Positions 56,534 to 64,000 of a stretch of 64,000 bases of DNA are shown here, one piece after another. Position 1 is the first letter of the stretch, and each line of letters starts with the position of its first letter. The stretch comes from Rhexocercosporidium sp. MPI-PUGE-AT-0058. Its lineage: Eukaryota > Ascomycota > Leotiomycetes > Helotiales. The notes beneath the pieces were generated by a model. That model did not search any database, was not told the origin of the DNA, and was given only the letters and a program-made list of their open reading frames with translations. The DNA lies in NCBI GenBank assembly GCA_020746875.1, contig JAGTJL010000019.1:558001-622000 (forward strand), written 5' to 3'. The position numbers and the translations under genes are program-made.

Positions 56534-57985
56534 TTACAAACGCTTGATGATTGCACCCGCATACTCGTGTGTCTTCGCCTTTCCGCCCAAATCACCAGTC
56601 AATGACTTTCCTTCTGCTAAGGTGTCGAAGATGGCCTTCTCTATTCTGCTTGCGTGCTCGTTTAAGCCCATATGTCTCAACATCATGATGGAGCTGAGAA
56701 GAAGAGCAGTTGGGTTGGCGAGAGCCTTGCCAGCGATATCTGGTGCGGAACCGTGAACAGCCTCGAAGATGGAGCACTCGTCACCAATGTTACCAGAAGG
56801 AGTGAGACCAAGACCGCCAATAAGACCAGCACACATGTCGGAGAGAATGTCACCGTAAAGGTTGGGCATGACCAAAACCTTGTCGTTGTATGGTGCGGGG
56901 TCGGTAACAATCTTCAGGCAGGTGTTGTCGAGCAGCTCGGAATCGAATTCGACCTTGGGGAAATCCTTGGATACTCTCAAGGCGGTGTTCAAGAAGAGAC
57001 CATCACTCATCTTCATGATGGTTGCCTTGTGAACGGCCCGAACCTTTAGTCTTCCAATATCCTCGGCGTACTGGAAAGCAAATCGGAGCACGCGCTCACT
57101 GGCCTCGCGGGTGATGAGCTTGATGCTTTGGACAACGCCGTCTACGACAATGTGCTCGATACCTGAGTATTCTCCCTCAGTGTTCTCTCGGATCAGAACA
57201 GTGTCAACACCATCATATGGGGTCTTGTAACCTGCGATGGAACGGCATGGTCGGACGTTGGCGAAGAGGTTGAAGGTTCGACGGAGGGTAAGGTTGAGAG
57301 AGACATGCCCCTTTCCAATAGGTGTCTGGGGTTGTTAGTCAAGGCGCAAGAGGGGTCGTGCGGAGGTATTTACAGCAAGAGGTCCCTTCAGAGCTACTTT
57401 GTTCTTCTTGATACTTTCAATGGTTTCTGGAAGGATAGAAGTCTTGCCGTCAACCAATTGCGGTGTGACGTCGACTGGCTCCCACTTGATTGGTGTCTTG
57501 CCCATCCGTTAGCAATCTTCTTGGAGCCCTTGAATTCTCAATCGTACCTTGGCAGCCGCAAAGATGTCCTTCACAGACTGAGCGATCTCAGGTCCGATAC
57601 CATCACCCTCAATCAAACTGACAGTGTAGAGCCCCTAGAATGCCATCAGCTACTGTGCAACCTATAATCTACATCCGCAAGCCTAATTGAGTTCATTGCT
57701 GAGCTGTGGACAGCTATCTTGGCTGTTTTCTTTCGCATTGTAGGAGGAGGGGGTCGTACATCCGAGCCTTTCTGACCAGTGAACTTCGCAACTGGGTCCT
57801 TTCCAGTCGCATATTGACGACAAGCCTGCGTAGAACATATGATTAGCAAATTGAACCTTCTGGACAAACTATTCTGCTTCGCAAGAAGGGCTGCTCACAT
57901 GGACAGAAGTGGGAACCCAGGTGCGGGCGGATGCTTGCAGACACTGTCGCCGCGCTGGCGCAGCAAAAGAACGGACTGCTAGCAT
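56534..57985 (-). CDS. IDH2: Mitochondrial NAD+-dependent isocitrate dehydrogenase subunit 2
   Basis: Five exons, complement(join(56534..57325, 57374..57496, 57548..57634, 57760..57825, 57899..57985)), give 384 residues. A mitochondrial presequence ([20 protein letters not shown]) precedes [20 protein letters not shown], then [53 protein letters not shown], the catalytic Lys region [33 protein letters not shown] and [20 protein letters not shown]. The wording [20 protein letters not shown] and the C-terminus IIKRL match the catalytic subunit IDH2 rather than IDH1. It makes 2-oxoglutarate, CO2 and NADH in the citric acid cycle as a hetero-octamer with IDH1. The small 5' exons (87, 66 and 87 nt) are each a whole number of codons. 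It is divergent from SEC5. Confidence 0.96.
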
Positions 57986-58329
57986 TTTGTGGGAATGGAA
58001 ACCAAAATAACTCTGCAGAATGTATGCAGGAGTATGTTGGAAGAAGTGGTAGGATGTTGGAGAAGGAAAGGAAGGATTTGTAGGTAGATAGGCGCGGCAA
58101 CAGTTCGAGATTGCTTGGCGATCGGAGCTTTCTGCTCGGTCGGCAATTCACGGGACGCAGCTGTCAACACCTTGAGCCACGAGTTCGCGACTGCACCGCG
58201 GCGACAACAAGAGCCAAGGGATTCGAGCGAGGATCAGTGCAATGGGACGAAACGAGGCTGACGAAGAACCTACTCGCGATATTTGACATCCCGCAAGCAA
58301 CCGAGGACTTTCAGCAACGTTTGGACACG
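57986..58329. promoter_or_regulatory. Bidirectional promoter, IDH2 / SEC5
   Basis: These 344 bp separate two divergent housekeeping genes. The SEC5 frame remains open for about 70 codons upstream of its chosen ATG but without family similarity. No specific motif was recognised. Confidence 0.5.
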
Positions 58330-61300
58330 ATGGCGGACTATGAGCGGATCGTATTGGAGCACTACCAGCTCTCTACTGCATACCCAGTGGAATGGCCTGC
58401 AGAGAAGGACATGAGCGATGCATCAGATGAAGAGGAAACAAAGCCTGCACGAAATGGTGGAATCAGGAGGTCTAAGTCTAGGTACTCTGCGCTAGAACGG
58501 GCTGCCAGTGATAGGAAAAGTGTCCTGCCAGGTTCCCAGAGAGGAGACAATGGGGTTGAGAATATGGTCCAGCGGGATGAACCAGATCCTTTGGGTACAA
58601 CTGATAGCGTTGTGAGGATTCTACGGCAGCTGGGTCTGCCAGTACAGGAGGACCCAAGACTACGTTGGTACATCCATTGACAGCATAGCCTCTTGTGTAT
58701 ACTAACGTATGTCAAGGAAATCGATTCCTCTTATCCTCCACGACTTTCTCTCCGGCACTGTTCCTTTCCCAAGTCCACTCTACAGCTTCCACTCAATCTC
58801 TTCTGGATGGTCTTGACGTACTGTCGAGGTCCATTGACCAAAAGTCGGCGTCTTTGAAGGTCTTAGTCGAGTCCAATTTCGAACGCTTTGTCCGGGCCAA
58901 AGCTACAATCGACAATGTGTACACCGAGATGAAATATCGTGGAGTGGAGCCTCCTCAACCACGCCGAGCCCATTCCCGTCACGCGAGTAGAAATAGTTTT
59001 CGGGCAAGTAGTGGCAACCAAGCATCGATGGTCCTGGCTACTCCTGACATTAGGAAGAAGAACGCCTTGACGAAAGAGAGTGAATACGGAGTATTGGGGA
59101 TCAAGACGCCGCTTTTGGATGTATCTGCAAAGGCAGAAGAAGTCTGGGGCCCAGCACTAGGTGGGCGAGAGAAGGAGGATAGTTTGAAGGTCATGGGTGG
59201 CACAGTTGAACGATATAAGGAATTATACGAAGTCGGAGCAGCTATCACAGACAGTATCAAGCGAAAGGACTACGAAAGCATCGTCGAAGAATATGCGAAG
59301 GCAAGGCGTTTTGCCGATGATGCAAAGCGACTTTCAGATGCTCTAGGCTCTACTCCACCAACCGATTCCCAAATATTCCAGTTGTTACTGGCGGCACGTG
59401 TTTGGAATGATGTTGAAGATCAGATAGAGGATTTCAAACGCGAAATATGGCGACGACTTATTGCGATGCAGAGTGTTTCAAGTCGGACAAATGGAACAGG
59501 CGGTCCACAAGACCAGCATATGGAGCTAATCGGCGTATTGCTTGAGCTTGGTGTGACTGATAACCCGATCTGGGTTTGGTTGCTGAGTCGGTATGACCAT
59601 CTGAAGAGCAAGATTCAGACAACTTCCGAGCGCTCCAAGATCGAGATTGAAATTTCACGAAGACGCCTGGCGAACAGTGACAGGCCAACTACCCAAATCA
59701 TAGCATCTCATTTGAGATCACTCGGTCGGCAAACCGTTGAAGACAAACCCACTTCAGTGGATTCGACCGAGATCATTGAGCTCTGGGAGAAAATGCACAT
59801 ATTCCTCAGTACAATGCTAGGTGGTGATGGTATACTTGGCGAAGTCGTGGAATTCTGGCAGACAGTCCAAAGCTTTATTGATGGGAAGGCACAGAAGACA
59901 CTCCCCGTGGGGCTCAATGGCGAGTCTCGTGAACATCACAGGCTGTCAGATCAAGGAACCCTTGATTTGCAGAAGGGAACGGTCGAGCTGATTGATATGA
60001 TTCGAGAGAGTATCTTTGCATTCTTCTCTGAGCCACCGATCGAGGATATTTCATCACTCTTTTCACCATTGCCGCCAACTCCTCGAACTCCATCTTCGTC
60101 TTCAAATGGCCAGTCAACTCCATCTGCGCTTCGGGATACTCGATTCAACCTAGATCCAAACAATTTGCCACCTCCTTCCCCAAAGAGAGGCGAAGCATGG
60201 GAGAAACATGCCTTCTGGCCGCCTTGGTCAAACTCGTTGAGTGGAGTACATTACTTGGGTAAACTTCTTGTTTTGGTCGGCACCGGTGCTAGTGAGATGG
60301 CGGCAATCTCTCCAGTTGGCAACGGGGATGGTTCTGCTCTAGAGCGGCTGAAGGGACTAGTTGGGGAGGCTAGAGAAAGATGTGTAATCGCCATCTGCGC
60401 AGCGTGGAACAAAGATGCGGAAAATATCAAAGTCCTTGAAGACTGGAGACGATCACCAGAGAAGCGAGATTTGACCAGGATGCCTGCTTACTTTGGTGCT
60501 TTCGAAAGTGCTGTCTTGACCGGAATGCAAAAGATCCTCTACATTTCTGAGGCTATGGCCAAGTCAGATTCCACGAACGTTGTCTTCCCGCCACCAGCAA
60601 AGCTTCTCCAGATGGTTCGCAGTCAATTTGTGACAACGCTTTACAGATCCCTGAGCGGAATGGTAGAGAATGCCGAGAAATCTGTGAAAAAGGCCGATGA
60701 TGACTGGACTATGGACAACGATGGGCTTGCAAGTCCAGTAGCCATGATTGTTGCAACTAGCATTGGAGCGGGAACTGTCAATGCCAGTGATCGCGTATGT
60801 TGCCCTTTCTTATCCAATGAAACGTCTGCTAACTCTGGTAGAACGTCCGCATGCTCTTAACATTGAGCAATCTTCAAGCGCTCCGTACGGACGTTGTTCC
60901 TAATCTAACCACTCAATTTGAGAATGCCTTTTCCGTCAAGCTGACAGAGGAGACCAAGACCATTCGCGATGTCCTTGGCCAAATTGACGCGCGTCTATTT
61001 CAGTCGTATACCCGGCCGGCAGTCACCGCTCTCAGCGCCACAATTCGAGAGGGCATATCATCTCCTAGCTGGTCTCCCAGGAGTACCGAAAAGCCCAAGG
61101 AAGTTCGTGCATACGTGTATGAAGCCCTACTTAGTCTGGTTCTTGTACACACCCAAGTATCTACGACAGCCTCGACGCTCACTGCACAAGTCCTCTCATA
61201 CCTTCTCGAGCAAACATCCCGCGAGCTTCTCGAAGCATTCAAAGCCCGCCAGCGCTACAACCTCTCAGAACTCATGCAAGCAACACTCGATCTAGAATTC

Positions 61301-61564
61301 GTAGCCCAAACTCTCAATCAGTACACGACAGAGCGGGCAAGCGAGATCCAAAGTCAGATATACCAGGAACTGGACAAGGGCACGGACAACGATGCCAGAA
61401 ACAAGTTGCAGGGCGAACTGCCTGAGATGAGAGCGGTATTGAAGAGATTGAGGGAAGGTAGTAGGAGCGAGTTTGCTTGCTTCAAGAAGGCGAGGCGCCA
61501 AGAAAGACCATCAGCTGTGCCAACACCAAGCCAGCCGCAATCTCAGGAGGGGCAAATGATTTGA
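58330..61564 (+). CDS. SEC5: Exocyst complex subunit SEC5
   Basis: Three exons, join(58330..58663, 58717..60794, 60842..61564), give 1,044 residues. Sec5 (EXOC2) is part of the octameric exocyst that tethers secretory vesicles to the plasma membrane for polarised growth at hyphal tips. After the first splice the protein reads RNRFLLSSTTFSPALFLSQV, then QSLLDGLDVLSRSIDQKSAS and LKVLVESNFERFVRAKATID, the highly conserved N-terminal helical block of Sec5. The rest is helical with a Ser/Pro-rich insertion (LPPTPRTPSSSSNGQSTPSA) near residue 560. The start ATG at 58330 (MADYERIVLEHYQL) fits the family. Introns have GTTGGT...CAAG and GTATGT...GGTAG ends, with CTAAC branch sites. Confidence 0.93.
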
Positions 61565-62649
61565 GAACACATGTATAAGAATGGAACATCCCTGGATATC
61601 CTTCTTGCTGTTAAGATCGTCGATCTGTACGGTAGATACTTGAATGCTTTTACACTAGCCATTGCAGCATATTTTTTGGACACTTGTTGTTGTCGTCAAG
61701 GAGTCATTGTTAATTTCTGTAACGTTTGTCCTCCCTTCAGCTTGGCAAACTGCCATAAGCGCAAACCATTTCCAAAGCTAAAGATAAGTGGATCTCACCT
61801 GTCTAATAGGAACTCTAGGTAAATCTCTTCGCTTGCTTTGGCAGCTTGAATCCAATAATCAGGGATGCCTTGGGCTCATTTTTCTCGGATTAATTTTTCT
61901 TTGGAAGCTCTAGATACATGGCAAGGCTTCTGCTCCGTCCAATGTTTGATATAGCCATAGCGCAAGTAATTTCCTCCTCCTCGGACATCCTCGCATAGCA
62001 TTGCATGAACTGGCTCGTTATTATGGTTATGCCTGTGTTGTATAGAAAGCGGACATTGTAGACTGTATGCCGTATTTACAATGTTACATATAGCATTCAC
62101 AAATTTGACGAGTCGTCCAGTTGCCCGCTTGTCGACTTGACCTATCGATGCTAGTGAATCACCCAGGCAACAAGACTTCAATTAAGTAGCATGCGCAGTG
62201 ATTGAAGGGATGCTAGTAGCTGTCAACTCTCCGGCTAATCATAGAACCGGGATTCCAGCTGTTCCTGGGAATCAGTCTAGCGTCCCCGACATGAGGCTGT
62301 CAATGACCAATTACTAGGCTTAATTGGGTCTTTTGCGCTAAAACCAGTCTTAGATCGAGTGACTGGTGAGGCTGATGATATGTCGCTTAGCGTGATTTTG
62401 AACATTGTGTATATAAACTAAGACTATAGACTCGAGATCTATTCCGCTTTCCTTCCTTTCTACACCCCAGGATTTAGAAACACCCCTTCCTTCAAGTTTC
62501 TTTCTTCGAATCTGCAAAGACTTCTTTACATCCCTGCCTCTTGTCTCAACAACCAACAAAGCCTTCACACTTCCCAATCGACTCGACTTTCCTGGAACAT
62601 ATCAACCCTACAAGTATCTCTCAGCCTCACACCTTATTCTGTATCGATC
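61565..62649. other. Intergenic region, no gene recognised
   Basis: These 1.09 kb follow SEC5. A minus-strand 101-codon frame (61876-62181) has no family resemblance. A C/T-rich stretch at 62448-62540 precedes the next putative gene. Confidence 0.45.
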
Positions 62650-63088
62650 ATGTCGAACAACGGATCTGTTCCTCACTCCAGCTTCTGGGCATGGGTTGCA
62701 ACAGCCTCGAGAGACGCTCCATCTACACCTGTAAGCCAACTATCGTTCTTCCTTCTTAAGTTCATGCTATTAAATTCAGCCTACCTCCGACTAGTCGATT
62801 CCTGACTTCCCTACCCCGCCCCCCGGCTTCGCCATGATGGATGACTCAAAGCCAAAGGGTCGAGCAAAGAAGGGTAAGCAATGGCGAACACTCGACCTTG
62901 CTACCGTTGCTCCCAAAAGCTTCGGCCCCTCTCAGACATCCTCGCGCCCAGTTCCTGGTACGGCTAACGCTCATCAAGCATCCCATAAACCAAATGGTCG
63001 TCAGGATCCCAATAGCCACTTCGTTCAATCTCAACAAGGAGATCATCGTCCAGCTAGGCTCAGAACTCGGGACTCCCAATCGATATGA
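62650..63088 (+). CDS. Hypothetical protein (uncertain gene model)
   Basis: The ATG at 62650 reads MSNNGSVPHSSFWAWVATAS. A GT-AG intron 62731-62794 (GTAAGC...ACTAG) joins in frame to SIPDFPTPPPGFAMMDDSKP and a Lys/Gln-rich tail ending at 63088, for 124 residues. I do not recognise a family. Downstream, other plus-strand frames look coding-like (IIVQLGSELGTPNRYEWSVQ and KIWAMTLNTNRILEVIWDGA), so further introns or a frame error may extend the gene to about 63391. A minus-strand frame of 175 codons (62846-63373) overlaps and cannot be excluded. Treat the model as tentative. Confidence 0.35.
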
Positions 63089-64000
63089 ATGGTCTGTCCA
63101 GAGGCACGACAGCCTGGCTATCGGAGGTCTGAGAAATTTGCCCGTCCCAACCGTAACTTCAGTCAAGTTCACATCGCCCCTCTGGTCGATTACTAGCTGA
63201 AAGTAGTGTCCCATTGACGGGTTTGACCATTTTTGGTAAGGCCAGCCGAGCTTCGCTTCAAAATCTGGGCCATGACCCTTAATACCAACCGTATTCTCGA
63301 GGTCATCTGGGATGGAGCCGAAAATGACCCAAAGATGGCCTCGCACTACCACTACCGTCTGTCCCCCCATCATGCGTCCGACCCATATTGATGGATGTGT
63401 GCCAAGAGTCTCACGATGAACGGAGCGCTTCTACGCGCTTTCGAAGAAGTGTAAGGAGAATTACGGATATTGAGGACTGTGAGGGCGACAAGCAATTTTC
63501 TCCATGTGATGCTGCGTGACAACCACGAACACGAACACCGAGGGCCGGTTTTTGTTCGCCGTGTCGTTGCTTACAACCTCTAATTCCGCTCCTTTGATAT
63601 ATCGAGACTGACAGTACGTATTTAGACTTATTTCGCTTTGAAAGACTATACGGTGCGATGCCTTCTGATTTATTGATGGTACATATTTAATGTTTTCTCG
63701 TGAGAATGTAATGGCTGTGGATTAGGATATGGATTGGTCGTGGTGGATTTAGGATAATGTATTGATAATGTCTTTAATTAATGTCTATGCAATGTTGCCA
63801 AACCGATCCCTTACGCTCTTCAAACATCTGTGCAGTCCTAGGGTTAGAAAGCCATCGATTTGGGTCATCTTTGGTGCACTTCATAGACCTATCTTCGTCG
63901 GCAAAATTGCCCACCTGAAAGTAACAAATATTTACTTAGTAACCTCGCTTAAAGTACAGGGTTCAATGTGAAGCGAGCGAAGTCTGATCTGGTCATCGAA
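63089..64000. other. Window end, no firm gene
   Basis: The first 300 bases may be extra coding sequence of the preceding gene. The remainder is A/T-rich and shows no supported feature. Confidence 0.4.

Overview
The window is nuclear DNA of a filamentous ascomycete (Pezizomycotina; a leotiomycete is my best guess, from overall impression only). The evidence is protein-coding genes cut by many 45-70 nt GT-AG introns with CTAAC-type branch sites about 10 nt before the acceptor, together with fungal-specific families (HET, DUF3433, DUF3292, ECM11, ROT1, GH76/DCW1). Most exon joins given here were checked for splice dinucleotides and for an unbroken reading frame.

Layout. 0-16.4 kb: a decayed acyl-protein thioesterase-like pseudogene, a zinc-finger Ser/Thr kinase, a small multi-exon secreted protein, a 1,543-aa DUF3433 membrane protein, a GPI-anchored GH76 mannanase and a RAD51-paralog-like ATPase. 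16.7-27.2 kb: a fatty-acid pair (long-chain acyl-CoA synthetase and the peroxisomal multifunctional beta-oxidation enzyme) around an RKM5-like methyltransferase and an ECM11-like meiotic protein. 27.9-37.8 kb: a large proline-rich/acidic protein, ORC4 carrying a PHD finger and AT-hook-like motifs, and a DUF3292 membrane protein. 38-46.9 kb: a sparser accessory stretch with a HET pseudogene, an alpha/beta-hydrolase, a membrane-protein family member and an extraordinary tRNA-Pro locus. 46.9-61.6 kb: conserved housekeeping genes (MTR10, SmE, FAU1, ROT1, a membrane-anchored histidine phosphatase, IDH2, SEC5). 61.6-64 kb: gene-poor, with one weak hypothetical gene.

The most striking observation is the tRNA-Pro(CGG) gene at 45276-45483. 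A perfect 72-nt tRNA is recovered only if three separate segments are removed: a 30-nt insert at the ordinary 37/38 position, and two inserts (55 and 51 nt) elsewhere, between positions 27/28 of the anticodon stem and 54/55 of the T loop. Both extra inserts begin GT, end AG and carry TTCTAAC/TTCTAAT 10-11 nt before the AG, exactly the splice grammar of the protein-gene introns in this window. The second interrupts the B box of the internal Pol III promoter. This looks like a tRNA gene carrying spliceosomal-type introns beside a normal tRNA intron.

Functional links: the acyl-CoA synthetase and beta-oxidation genes would activate and degrade fatty acids, and both have a CCGAGG (FarA/FarB-type) hexamer upstream. 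MTR10, SmE and the tRNA concern RNA transport and processing. Several pairs (IDH2/SEC5, MTR10/SmE, ROT1/FAU1, GH76/RAD51-like) are divergent and share short promoters.
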